From contig JAJYRD010000021.1 of the NCBI GenBank assembly GCA_021794275.1, forward strand, positions 38,101-102,100: DNA of 64,000 nt, given 5' to 3'. A program made the translations under genes and the position numbers. Below, piece by piece: positions 26,266 through 32,761 of this stretch; the stretch's first letter is position 1; each line of letters begins with the position of its first letter. The notes below the pieces were generated by a model. That model worked only from the letters and a program-made list of their open reading frames with translations, was not told the origin of the DNA and searched no databases. Source of the stretch: Pseudomonadota bacterium. Lineage in GTDB: Bacteria; Pseudomonadota; Gammaproteobacteria; Acidiferrobacterales; Acidiferrobacteraceae.

Positions 26266-26704
26266 ACGCCGCGCGGTGGCGGCAGCCCTGGGCGCGGAGA
26301 TCCCGTATCGCCTTATCACGGCGCGGGAGGCGGCGGCCATCCACGAGGAGATGGTCGAGGCCTTCGGGGGCACGCTCGGGGTGCGCGATCTTGGGATGCT
26401 CGAGTCGGCGGTTGGGCGCCAACTCCATGAAGCGACCTACGGGCAGCGAGATCTCGCCGCCATCGCCGCGACCCTGGCCTCCGGCATCGTCCGCAATCAT
26501 GCCTTCCTGGACGGCAACAAGCGCACGGCCTTCGGGGCGCTCCTCATGTTTCTTGAGCGGAACGATGCCGACTGCGATTATGATCCCGTCGAGGCTCATG
26601 CGCTTTTCGTGGAGCTGGCCGCCGGAACCTTGAGTGACGCGGATTTCACCGCCTGGGTGCGTTCGATCCTTCGCCCGGGGTCGGTGGCGCGTCCGGGGGC
26701 TTGA
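26249..26704 (+). CDS. doc: Death-on-curing (Doc/Fic) family toxin
   Basis: 151 residues from ATG 26249. The Fic-fold motif H-A-F-L-D-G-N-K-R-T (residues 84–93) is intact: His84 catalytic base, Asp88, Asn90, Lys91 and Arg92. Upstream is the family pattern I-H-E-E-M-V-E-A-F-G-G-x-x-G-V-R-D-L-G-M-L-E-S-A. Doc kinases phosphorylate EF-Tu in the characterised system and stop translation. No frame damage is seen, so it could be active. Canonical Doc has K in the last motif position rather than Fic's G, and that is the case here. Confidence 0.88.
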   Translation: MNPEDKRRAVAAALGAEIPYRLITAREAAAIHEEMVEAFGGTLGVRDLGMLESAVGRQLHEATYGQRDLAAIAATLASGIVRNHAFLDGNKRTAFGALLMFLERNDADCDYDPVEAHALFVELAAGTLSDADFTAWVRSILRPGSVARPGA

Positions 26705-26967
26705 CGGCTCGACGGACGCCCGCAGCGCCGTGTCCAGCGCTTGGGCGGGTCCGCCGTGCTCCGCGCTCGTGGAGCGGTGTGGCCTTGTCGCTTGAGTGTC
26801 CTGACGGCGTTGCCTGAAGCCCTGCACAAACCCATGCAACAGCGTATCAGGCCGATTTGTCTCTTTCGGGCACCAGGCAGGATTTCGCCTAAATTCAGAT
26901 TGTCATGACCCGCGCCCTGTCGCGTACTTCGAGCCGGTAACGCGGACTCGCTGGGCGCGGTACGGTG

Positions 26968-27291
26968 TCACTGCGAGATGAGTACGTCATTGAATTGAAT
27001 GACAGGCACTATGTCCGTGTAGTTTGGCATGTCGCTTTGAAGCGCTTGCGCGTTTGGCGTGAATGCCTCCAGGAAGTCCTTTACGGAATCGAAGAGGAAA
27101 TGGCACATGGCGATGTATGCCGGCTCCGACCCAGGCACCGCGCCACCGAGACCATGCTCAACCGATACCCCCTTGAAGCCTGGATGCGCGCTCAAGAGCT
27201 TGATGGACATGGGCATGTGGGTTTTGACGTAATACGAAAGGTCAAACCGCGAACCTCCGGTGTTGGGGTACAAGATGCTGACTCTAATCAT
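26968..27291 (-). CDS. EthD-family (ferredoxin-like fold) protein
   Basis: 107 residues from ATG 27291. I-R-V-S-I-L-Y-P-N-T-G-G-S-R-F-D-L-S-Y-Y-V-K-T-H-M-P and the later G-V-S-V-E-H-G, then a C-terminal D-I-V-P-V-I-Q-F-N-D-V. This is the stand-alone EthD-like dimeric alpha/beta-barrel fold, often of unknown substrate. An attC-like palindrome lies 55 bp upstream on the same strand, so the gene could be a captured cassette. The longer upstream frame (to 27558) crosses the palindrome and is not coding-like. Confidence 0.8.
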   Translation of the reverse strand: MIRVSILYPNTGGSRFDLSYYVKTHMPMSIKLLSAHPGFKGVSVEHGLGGAVPGSEPAYIAMCHFLFDSVKDFLEAFTPNAQALQSDMPNYTDIVPVIQFNDVLISQ

Positions 27292-27345
27292 TGATGTCTC
27301 GCTGGTGGCGGCGGAGTCGATATCGGTGAAGGCGGAAATGGGGAG

Positions 27346-27405
27346 GCCCAACGACTTGCGCTTCAGCCGTCGCGCGCACCGGTCCGCTGCAAGCGCTTGT
27401 TGCTC
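27346..27405 (-). repeat. attC-like imperfect palindrome (integron recombination-site-like)
   Basis: On the plus strand: outer box GCCCAAC (27346–27352, fits RYYYAAC), inner arm GCGCTT-CAGC, a central segment with CGCGCGC, the complementary arm GCTG-C-AAGCGC with one extrahelical base, and an outer GTTGCTC (27399–27405). A 60-bp hairpin with a single unpaired base in one arm and a GTT/AAC boundary is the architecture of attC sites. The right outer box is imperfect. No IntI gene is in the window. Confidence 0.45.
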
Positions 27406-27716
27406 ATGGCACCCCTCCCTGGCCGCGAGCTTACTATACTGCACGAAGTGGCTGGCGGCGCAAAGCTGAGCGCCGAGCGCGCCAGGAAGGAGGCTTTGCA
27501 AGGATCTACACTCCGGATTATCCGTCTTACCGGCGAATGATCGGCGCGCCCGTTCCACACGCTTGCATTCAATCGGGGGGGCACGCGGATGCGTCGCGGC
27601 TTAGATGCGAGAGGAGACCTTGGTGGCAGCGATGAAGCGCGAAACGCAGGCTATAGGTGTTTAGGCTCGGCGGCAGTAATTCATGAACGGAGATTCGTGG
27701 TTAGGGTCGAGCCCTC

Positions 27717-28184
27717 TCAGTACGGCCGGCCATCCTTATGATGAAACTGCCAAGCCCCATTGGCGAATCGGGCTTGCAGGTCATCGTGCGGATACGATGT
27801 CTCATCGCCTTCCGTGCGGTCGCCAATCTCAAGGTAGATGACGGGCTCGCCGGAACGATTGATGAGTTGGTGCGCGATGCTGTCGCCCGCCTTGAACCCC
27901 ACGCAATCCCCGGGTTGGAGCGCATAGTCCTCTTCCCCCAGCACGAGGGTTGCAGTGCCCTGTATGATGTACACGAACTCATCCTGCTTCGAATGATGGT
28001 GTGGAAGCGCGGAGATGGCCCCAGGCGCAAGCTCGGTCAGATTGACGCCAAAATTCGTAAGGCCGAAATGGTCGCCGAGTCTCTGTTTCGTCCGGCCCGC
28101 GATCCGCGAGGCGAAAGGGTGGGGGTAAATCGTTTTTTTGTCGGGCGGCGGGATCGAGACCGCGGCCACCGGTACTGATTTCAT
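27717..28184 (-). CDS. Single-domain cupin protein
   Basis: 155 residues from ATG 28184 with a GGAGGA site. Cupin motif 1: P-H-H-H-S-K-Q-D-E-F-V-Y-I-I-Q-G (His62, His64 and Glu69 as metal ligands), then G-D-C-V-G-F-K-A-G-D-S-I-A-H-Q-L-I-N (motif 2, His105). A small beta-barrel metalloprotein, perhaps for sensing or modification. The in-frame extension to 28670 runs across the tRNA-Leu-like repeat and is rejected. No partner gene suggests a substrate. Confidence 0.85.
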   Translation of the reverse strand: MKSVPVAAVSIPPPDKKTIYPHPFASRIAGRTKQRLGDHFGLTNFGVNLTELAPGAISALPHHHSKQDEFVYIIQGTATLVLGEEDYALQPGDCVGFKAGDSIAHQLINRSGEPVIYLEIGDRTEGDETSYPHDDLQARFANGAWQFHHKDGRPY

Positions 28185-28389
28185 GCCGTTTCCTCCGCGC
28201 AGCAGGGGGCGCCTTGCAAGCTGCATCGACGGCCGCCCCCGGCGTGCGCGCGCGAGAGCGCTATCTTGGCTGTCCACCATTGTGCCTGGAAGGCCTAGTT
28301 TCGGTCGAAAGTAGGGCGGCGTAAAGTGGCGCACGAAGATCAAGCAGGAGGACAGCTTGCGGTGCTGCGCGTCATAGCACCTGGTCTTT
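28185..28389. other. Upstream region of the cupin gene, left of the att copy
   Basis: About 200 bp with no convincing gene. It should contain the cupin promoter on the minus strand. Sequence is mixed in composition and includes only noise frames. Confidence 0.35.
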
Positions 28390-28448
28390 TGGTGCCGGGA
28401 GAGGGGGTTGAGCCTGCACGGTATCTCTGCCACCGGATTTTGAGTCCG
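28390..28448 (-). repeat. Degenerate copy of the 3' part of tRNA-Leu (likely attachment-site repeat)
   Basis: 59 bp matching 32605–32663 with five transitions. It covers CCA, the acceptor 3' strand, the T-arm, the variable loop and the anticodon loop and 3' stem, but not the 5' half of the tRNA. This is the part normally duplicated when a tyrosine integrase inserts an element into a tRNA 3' end. Distance between copies: 4215 bp. Confidence 0.8.
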
Positions 28449-28504
28449 AAAAATTCCCTTTTCGGAACCGTGCTTTGCAAAAGAATCCTTGGAGCAACTA
28501 TGGC

Positions 28505-28523
28505 ATACGGTATCATACCGTAT
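28505..28523. promoter_or_regulatory. 19-bp perfect palindrome, operator-like
   Basis: ATACGGTATCATACCGTAT: two 9-bp half-sites around one base, AT-rich in a GC-rich setting, 57 bp inside the left att copy and 260 bp from the 3' end of the AlpA-like gene. A dimeric repressor or partition/excision protein could bind here. Confidence 0.4.
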
Positions 28524-28784
28524 CGTCCAATATCGCTGTTTCGTGGAGCACGTTGGGCAAAGCATTAAAGTATTATCGAAAGGACAGCCGCGAGACGCGA
28601 GGGTTGAACCGCTCCGGGCGCGGGGCGGAAGGGGTAGGGTGGTGAAGCGAATCGGGTGAGGTGGGCGCACGGGCCCGAGAGCGCATAAGCGGTGCTCCAG
28701 GTCCGTAGGGGTGTGTCCGTTCGCGGCTTGCTCTGAGTCGCTCTCAGAGGCGGGAGTTGTTCGTCGAGCGGGACGCAGCGCGTA
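28524..28784. other. Non-coding stretch left of the AlpA-like gene
   Basis: 260 bp between the palindrome and the stop of the AlpA-like gene. No gene or hairpin supported; small open frames have proline/arginine-rich noise composition. Confidence 0.35.
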
Positions 28785-29054
28785 TCAACGCAGGGATTGC
28801 CGCTTCGCGAGGCGTCCCGGGCCGCGACGGCGAGAGACGGCGGCACGGCCAGGGGGTACCGATGGGGCCGGGGCCGATTCGACCGTGAACCCGGCAAGCC
28901 AAGTCTCCACGGCGCCCAACTCGCAGCGACGGAACTTGCTGCTGGGGGCGCGGATATAAGGCGGCAAGGGTGACCCGGCGCTAATACGCATCTTGAGCCG
29001 TGCGGGGTTGATGCCGAGCAAGGCGACGACCTCTTTGTCTCGCCCGATACGCAC
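28785..29054 (-). CDS. AlpA/excisionase-like helix-turn-helix protein
   Basis: 89 residues, GTG start with GGAGGG 4 nt upstream. The first 55 residues fit the HTH_17/AlpA pattern: V-V-A-L-L-G-I-N-P-A-R-L-K-M-R-I-S, then L-P-P-Y-I-R-A-P-x-x-K-F-R-R-C-E-L-G-A-V-E-T-W-L-A-G. The C-terminal tail is Pro/Arg-rich. Such proteins act as excisionases or activators of integrase genes in integrative elements. It is the only element-control gene left inside the 4.2 kb interval. Confidence 0.65.
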   Translation of the reverse strand: MRIGRDKEVVALLGINPARLKMRISAGSPLPPYIRAPSSKFRRCELGAVETWLAGFTVESAPAPSVPPGRAAVSRRRGPGRLAKRQSLR

Positions 29055-29216
29055 GGAACCCTCCAGCGGAACGTCTGGGTATCCGCATGTAGGCCCTGCG
29101 CTATTTTCGGGCGATGCCGGTTACGGCGGAATACGGTTGGTGCCAGTCCGACGTTAAGGTCTGCCTTGCGACGCTACCGACGCGGACGACGGGCTGGACA
29201 CCGCCGCGCCATCTCC
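29055..29216. other. Divergent spacer upstream of the AlpA-like gene
   Basis: 160 bp, no gene supported. It should hold the AlpA-like promoter on the minus strand. Confidence 0.3.
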
Positions 29217-29290
29217 GAGGCAAGACGTTCGCTCTGGCTGGGCGCCGCCCTCTGGGAGAAGGACAGGGGACTGTGAGGCTGGCCGAGGGC
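29217..29290 (+). repeat. Leader repeat copy 1 (upstream of higBA)
   Basis: About 74 bp, beginning AGGCAAGACG and ending CTGTGAGGCTGGCCG, similar to 30707–30780 with a few substitutions and small indels. It lies 66 bp upstream of higB; the second copy lies 56 bp upstream of another antitoxin gene. Confidence 0.6.
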
Positions 29291-29356
29291 TAGTTATGGG
29301 CGCCTGTGGAACATGTCTTCTTGTTGCGTGACGCGCAATGCGCTACCATAGCTGGC

Positions 29357-29636
29357 ATGATTCAATCGTTCCGGCACAAGGGGCTGAAGAAGTTCTTTGA
29401 ATCGGGAAGCGTGGCGGGAATCCACGCCGCACCATGCCAAACGGCTACGCATACTCCTTGCCGCCCTGGATACCGCGCATACGCTCCATGATATGGATGT
29501 CCCCGGATTCCGGCTGCATCCTCTGCAGGGCGTCGAGCGGGGTCGCTGGTCGGTATGGGTCAACGGAAACTGGCGCCTGACGTTTGCATTTGAAGATTGT
29601 CACGCTTACGTCGTGGACTATGAGGACTATCACTGA
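29357..29636 (+). pseudogene. higB: HigB toxin, frameshifted
   Basis: N-terminal part M-I-Q-S-F-R-H-K-G-L-K-K-F-F-E-S-G-S in one frame; the rest, H-A-K-R-L-R-I-L-L-A-A-L-D-T-A through V-N-G-N-W-R-L-T-F-x-F-x-D-x-x-A-Y-V-V-D-Y-E-D-Y-H, in the +1 frame. A single extra C near 29432–29433 explains the shift. HigB is a ribosome-dependent mRNase of the RelE fold; the family's conserved C-terminal W-R-x-x-F and D-Y-E-D-Y-H are unaltered. Apart from this one base it would be complete. Confidence 0.85.
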
Positions 29637-29929
29637 TGGCTATGCACAATCCTCCACATCCTGGAGAATTTCTCACCGCGGTCTATCTGGAGCCCAACGG
29701 GCTCAGTGCCCGGGAACTGGCGGTCAAGCTTGATGTCTCGGCCTCGACCCTGCATCGTGTCCTGAAGGGCCAGAGCGCCATAAGCCCGGATATGGCCCTG
29801 CGTCTTTCCAAGGCGCTCGGACGCTCCCCGGAGAGCTGGCTTGCCATGCAGTCCCGGTATGACCTCTGGCAAGCCAAACAGCGCGTCAAGTTGGGCCGGG
29901 TCGGTCGGGTTCGGCTGACTGCTGTCTGA
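29636..29929 (+). CDS. higA: HigA antitoxin (XRE family)
   Basis: 97 residues, intact, start overlapping the higB stop (TGATG). Begins H-N-P-P-H-P-G-E-F-L, the standard HigA N terminus, with an XRE helix-turn-helix: S-A-R-E-L-A-V-K-L-D-V-S-A-S-T-L-H-R-V-L-K-G and S-P-D-M-A-L-R-L-S-K-A-L-G. It neutralises HigB and represses the operon. The toxin-first order is normal for higBA. With HigB frameshifted, HigA is an orphan antitoxin or a stand-alone regulator. Confidence 0.9.
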   Translation: MAMHNPPHPGEFLTAVYLEPNGLSARELAVKLDVSASTLHRVLKGQSAISPDMALRLSKALGRSPESWLAMQSRYDLWQAKQRVKLGRVGRVRLTAV

Positions 29930-30083
29930 CGGTCGTGGCCGGCCGCGTAAGCCTCCTGGCCTTTGGCTTACCCAACAGGGCGTTCACTCACTATGAGCGG
30001 GGGTTGCGCGAAAAGCTGGACAGACCGTGACGGCGACTGTCAATGGGGTGTAGGGCGCACTGCTCAGGCAAAGGGGGAATGGT

Positions 30084-30409
30084 GTGAGTGGGTTTGTGGG
30101 ACAGTTGCGTGCGCTGATTGGCGCGGGCGATGTTCGCGTATCCGAGCATGGGTACGATGGGTTGGCCGAGGACAGGCTCATTACGAGAGAAGTCATCCAC
30201 GGAGTCCTGGATGCGTGCTGGTTGAGGAGTATGCGAATTATCCCAAGGGCCCGTGCGCCCTTCTGTTGCAGAAGGACGGGTCCGGCGCACTGATTCACGT
30301 TGTGTGGGGTATCCCGAAAGGGCGTGAAAGGCCTGCCGTTCTGGTCACTGTGTATCGTCCAGACCCCGTCCCGTGGGACCCGTCATTTACCAGGAGACGG
30401 TCGCGATGA
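30084..30409 (+). pseudogene. DUF4258 toxin-like protein, frameshifted
   Basis: GTG start after AAGGGGG. Frame 1 gives V-G-Q-L-R-A-L-I-G-A-G-D-V-R-V-S-E-H-G-Y-D-G-L-A-E-D-R-L-I-T-R-E; frame 2 continues V-L-V-E-E-Y-A-N-Y-P-K-G-P-C-A-L-L-L-Q and V-T-V-Y-R-P-D-P. Together these match DUF4258 (ribonuclease-like, RelE-fold-related). One base has been lost near 30215. It overlaps the next gene (ATGA), a typical toxin–antitoxin layout. Confidence 0.75.
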
Positions 30410-30628
30410 AGCAGCGAAGGAAGACAAAATATGTGCACGAAGACCGTCGCGTGGCCTAGGTCGAAGTCGGGCTACTAGAAGATGAGACCGGCTGGTCGCC
30501 CTACCTGAACATCGAAGAGGCCTACCTATAGGCTGGACGATGTGAGGGAGGCCCTTCGCCGCGGGAACATCGAATCGGCCGCGAAGTATGGGCGAATCTA
30601 CGGGCTCCACCCCGTCGCGCATCAGTAG
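30406..30628 (+). pseudogene. Partner of DUF4258 protein, broken
   Basis: M-K-Q-R-R-K-T-K-Y-V-H-E-D-R-R-V-A then an in-frame TAG at 30457–30459, then V-E-V-G-L-L-E-D-E-T-G-W-S-P-Y-L, then a one-base shift near 30529 and D-D-V-R-E-A-L-R-R-G-N-I-E-S-A-A-K-Y-G-R-I-Y. I recall this layout from small DNA-associated partners encoded after DUF4258 genes; the family name is uncertain. Two independent lesions show that it is dead. Confidence 0.65.
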
Positions 30629-30706
30629 CGAGAGATTTCATCCGGCGAGGCCGGGCGCGCCGCGTTGCCAGTGCGGATGGCGAGCCGGACAGACCGTACA
30701 GTCACC

Positions 30707-30780
30707 CAGGCAAGACGCCCGCCCTGGTTGGGGACGCCGCCGTCTGGGAGGCGGTACAGGGGGCTGTGAGGCTGGCCGTC
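30707..30780 (+). repeat. Leader repeat copy 2 (upstream of the relB-like antitoxin)
   Basis: Partner of 29217–29290: AGGCAAGACG, CTGG, CGCCGC, TCTGGGAG, ACAGGGG and CTGTGAGGCTGGCCG are shared in the same order. Each copy is followed within 70 bp by a toxin–antitoxin operon, suggesting duplication of a promoter region or recombination between modules. Confidence 0.6.
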
Positions 30781-30836
30781 AGCGGGCCGGGTGCCGTCCG
30801 CTAGAATTGGCGTCACGTTTCGGCGCAAAGAGGGGT

Positions 30837-31061
30837 ATGTTGGCATCTGAGCTCGAGAAGGCTGCACGTACGCTTTCCACGAAAGAACGGGCGCGGCTTG
30901 TCGAAGTGCTCCTGGAGTCGCTTCAGGACACGCCGGAGGCCGAGATGGCGACCGCCTGGAACCGCGAGATAGAGGCGCGCCTCCACGCCTATGAGCGCGG
31001 TGAACTCGAAAGCCTCAGCGCCGAATCGGTTTTTGCGCAAGCGCGTCGCCTCGGCCGGTGA
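30837..31061 (+). CDS. Addiction-module antitoxin (RelB-like, TIGR02574-type)
   Basis: 74 residues from ATG 30837, intact. L-E-K-A-A-R-T-L-S-T-K-E-R-A-R-L-V-E-V-L-L-E-S-L, then a W-N-R-E-I-E-A-R-L-x-A-Y-E-R-G-E-L-E helix: the standard putative addiction-module component pattern, whose C-terminal helix wraps around a RelE/ParE toxin. Overlaps the next gene by 4 bp. A longer in-frame extension to 30588 runs through the leader repeat and is rejected. The toxin gene is broken, so this is an orphan. Confidence 0.82.
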   Translation: MLASELEKAARTLSTKERARLVEVLLESLQDTPEAEMATAWNREIEARLHAYERGELESLSAESVFAQARRLGR

Positions 31062-31296
31062 AATCGGCGCGGTTCTTGGCGCCCGCGCGGGCCGCGTTTC
31101 TGTCCGAAGTCGCCTATGACAGTACGCTTGGCCCAGGTTTTGGAGCCGAGTTCGCGACGGCGGTGAAGAGGCGGTGGCGCGCGCCATGGCCTTTCCGGAA
31201 TCCGGCGCCCTGCTTGTGGCGGGAACGCGTCGTGTCGATACCCGGGTCGTCACGGTAAGCCGGGCGATGTCCGCGCGACCATGGCAGTCCGGTTAA
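31058..31296 (+). pseudogene. RelE/ParE-type toxin, frameshifted and truncated
   Basis: First frame: A-R-A-A-F-L-S-E-V-A-Y-D-S-T-L-G-P-G-F-G-A-E-F-A-T-A-V. Continued one frame over: E-E-A-V-A-R-A-M-A-F-P-E-S-G-A-L-L-V-A-G-T-R-R-V. One missing G near 31164 explains it. The C-terminal third, where the family has its catalytic Arg and the F-P-Y/V-V-Y motif, is absent. Dead. Confidence 0.75.
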
Positions 31297-31356
31297 CGAC
31301 AAGGCGGCGGTGCTCCAATTACGGCAAGGTTCGTCGCGCGCAAGGAGCGGTCCCCG

Positions 31357-31563
31357 ATGAAATAGATAGCGGAGGCGGTTATCGACGAGAACGGCCAAAT
31401 TCCTCTCATGGAGCCGCTCCATGTCATAGGCTCCCACCGTGCCTTGGTGACGGTCCTGGACGAGCCGGCCCGTTGGGACGAAACGCTCATGGCAGCGGAA
31501 AAGGCCCTTGCGAAAGATTGGCGGCGCCCGGAGGAGGATGAGGCATGGGCGCACCTGCAGTAG
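31357..31563 (+). pseudogene. Antitoxin with nonsense codon at position 3
   Basis: ATG AAA TAG, then an uninterrupted frame: I-A-E-A-V-I-D-E-N-G-Q-I-P-L-M-E-P-L, S-H-R-A-L-V-T-V-L, and an E-K-A-L-A-x-D-W-R-R-P-E-E-D-E-A-W-A-H-L-Q C terminus. The start is AbrB/MazE-like and the end is typical of small antitoxins preceding MazF-type toxins. The TAG may come from CAG by one C-to-T change. It overlaps the mazF relic. Confidence 0.65.
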
Positions 31564-31790
31564 GCGCAGTCATCCTGTTCCGTTCCCGTTCTCGGACTTG
31601 TCTGGCGCAAAGAAGAGGCCGGCCTTGATATGGGCGGATGTAGGGCGCGGGGGCTGGATCTGCGCGCGCTGGCAAGCGGGGTCGTATGCAGCATATCGGG
31701 GATTCGCAATGTGACTACTCCATTCGCTTGTTTCGGGAAGCAATGCACTGCTCGATGGTTTTCTTCGGCTAGCCTTTTTCGGGTTTGTAC
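31545..31790 (+). pseudogene. MazF/PemK-type toxin relic
   Basis: ATG at 31545 gives G-A-P-A-V-G-A-V-I-L-F, then in the next frame P-F-P-F-S-D-L-S-G-A-K-K-R-P-A-L-I-W-A-D-V-G-R-G-G-W-I-C, the PemK/MazF N-terminal core. Later short pieces (A-C-F-G-K-Q-C-T-A around 31725–31750) echo the P-G-K-L-F-T-A block in yet another frame. At least two frameshifts. Normal MazF is about 110 residues. Confidence 0.65.
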
Positions 31791-31992
31791 TAGTCATGGT
31801 TGCCGCGGCGCGGGCAATTGAAGGCTAGCTGCGGGTGTTGGGCCGAGGAAAGGCCTTATATGCAATTACAGCAAAAGGACGCTCGCCACAGGGGGCGCCG
31901 CTTCGCGATTGTTTGCCCGGAGCAGGCTGGGAAGGCCCACAAACCTTCCCGAAGGGAGGCCTCCCGCGGATTATGGCGACCTGTGAAAGCGT

Positions 31993-32545
31993 TCAGGAAT
32001 GGGACGGTTTTCCCGAGACCCGAAAGCCCTCGCGCTTGGACCAGTTCTGGCCGACCTTGCCTGAGGCGCTCTGCGAGGACTGCGGGGCGGCACGGATGAC
32101 GTGCGCCGATTCGCCGCTCGATTCCGAGGTGGATAGACCCTACTGGTAGCGGCGCACCTTGCCGACGATTTCGGCGGGGGCCTCCGCCGAGTCGTTCCCG
32201 CCAAAGCGAAACAAGGCCTTCGACCAGGTGTTCTGCATGACAATGTCCGCGAACTCGGGCGAGACCTCGCGCAGCTTGCCACACGATTGCAGGAGGATGG
32301 GGAGGTCCGTGAAGTTGTAGCGCAGTTTGCAGGCCTTCAAGGTGCTCACGAAGACCGTCAACGCCTGGTTGGCGCTCTGGCGGTAGTGGTCGGCGCCCGG
32401 GTCGGTGTCGCTCGTGGGCACGAGGTTCAAAAGCCGCGAGGCCACCTCGTCGGCACCGCCCGCGAGGACGGGGTTGTAGGAGTTGGGGTGCCCCTGGAGC
32501 AGGTTGCCTCGGCCGAAAGCGAGTGGAGCAAATTTGGAACAAAAA
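31993..32545 (-). pseudogene. Conjugation coupling-protein (TraD/TraG-type) fragment
   Basis: Read on the minus strand: F-G-R-G-N-L-L-Q-G-H-P-N-S-Y-N-P, A-S-R-L-L-N-L-V-P-T-S-D-T-D-P-G-A-D-H-Y-R-Q, L-P-I-L-L-Q-S-C, Q-N-T-W-S-K-A-L-F-R-F-G-G-N-D, then a TAG at 32140–32142 in frame, after which S-T-S-E-S-S-G-E-S-A continues to a TGA at 31993. The pieces look like the central ATPase region of a type IV coupling protein from integrative conjugative elements. The N-terminal part is missing. It abuts tRNA-Leu. Confidence 0.65.
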
Positions 32546-32604
32546 ATTAAACAGGGGACGGCTCGCGAGGGGAGTTATGCGCTAGCTAGCTGATGGTTTT
32601 CTAT

Positions 32605-32691
32605 TGGTGCCGGGAGAGGGGGTCGAACCCACACGGTATCTCTACCACCGGATTTTGAGTCCGGCGCGTCTGCCAGTTCCGCCATCCCGGC
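32605..32691 (-). tRNA. tRNA-Leu (CAA)
   Basis: Cloverleaf with acceptor GCCGGGA/TCTCCCGGC, anticodon stem CCGGA/TCCGG around CTCAAAA (anticodon CAA), a long variable arm, T-arm CCCCTCTCCC-type and an encoded CCA. The type II (long variable loop) form is normal for leucine tRNAs. Its 3' 59 bp is duplicated at 28390–28448, so this is the attachment gene of the decayed element. Confidence 0.95.
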
Positions 32692-32699
32692 GCACGCGC

Positions 32700-32727
32700 A
32701 GTATAACGGGTTTTGCCCACGAGACAA
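32700..32727 (-). promoter_or_regulatory. Promoter of tRNA-Leu
   Basis: On the minus strand: TTGTCT (32727–32722), 16-bp spacer, TATACT (32705–32700), then the tRNA 5' end 9 bp downstream. Good sigma70 match and position for a stable-RNA gene. Confidence 0.6.
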
Positions 32728-32745
32728 CAGCACGCCGTCTTCCCG

Positions 32746-32751
32746 TATAAT
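32746..32751 (+). promoter_or_regulatory. -10 box for queA (short-leader transcript)
   Basis: A perfect TATAAT ending 11 bp upstream of the proposed queA ATG, which would place the transcript start within about 4–5 nt of the start codon. No convincing -35 is visible. The box overlaps the far end of the tRNA-Leu promoter region in opposite orientation. Confidence 0.4.
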
Positions 32752-32761
32752 GCGGGCCGCC

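Noticed and set aside
28185..28670. N-terminal extension of the cupin protein
   Set aside because: It reads through the tRNA-Leu-like repeat; the ATG with a good ribosome site at 28184 gives a normal single-domain cupin.
28565..28897. A 110-codon minus-strand frame
   Set aside because: Proline/arginine/serine-rich, overlaps the 3' end of the AlpA-like gene, no start signal.
31856..32542. A 228-codon minus-strand frame over the coupling-protein relic
   Set aside because: The family-like residues are in a different minus frame; this one is Arg/Pro-rich shadow.
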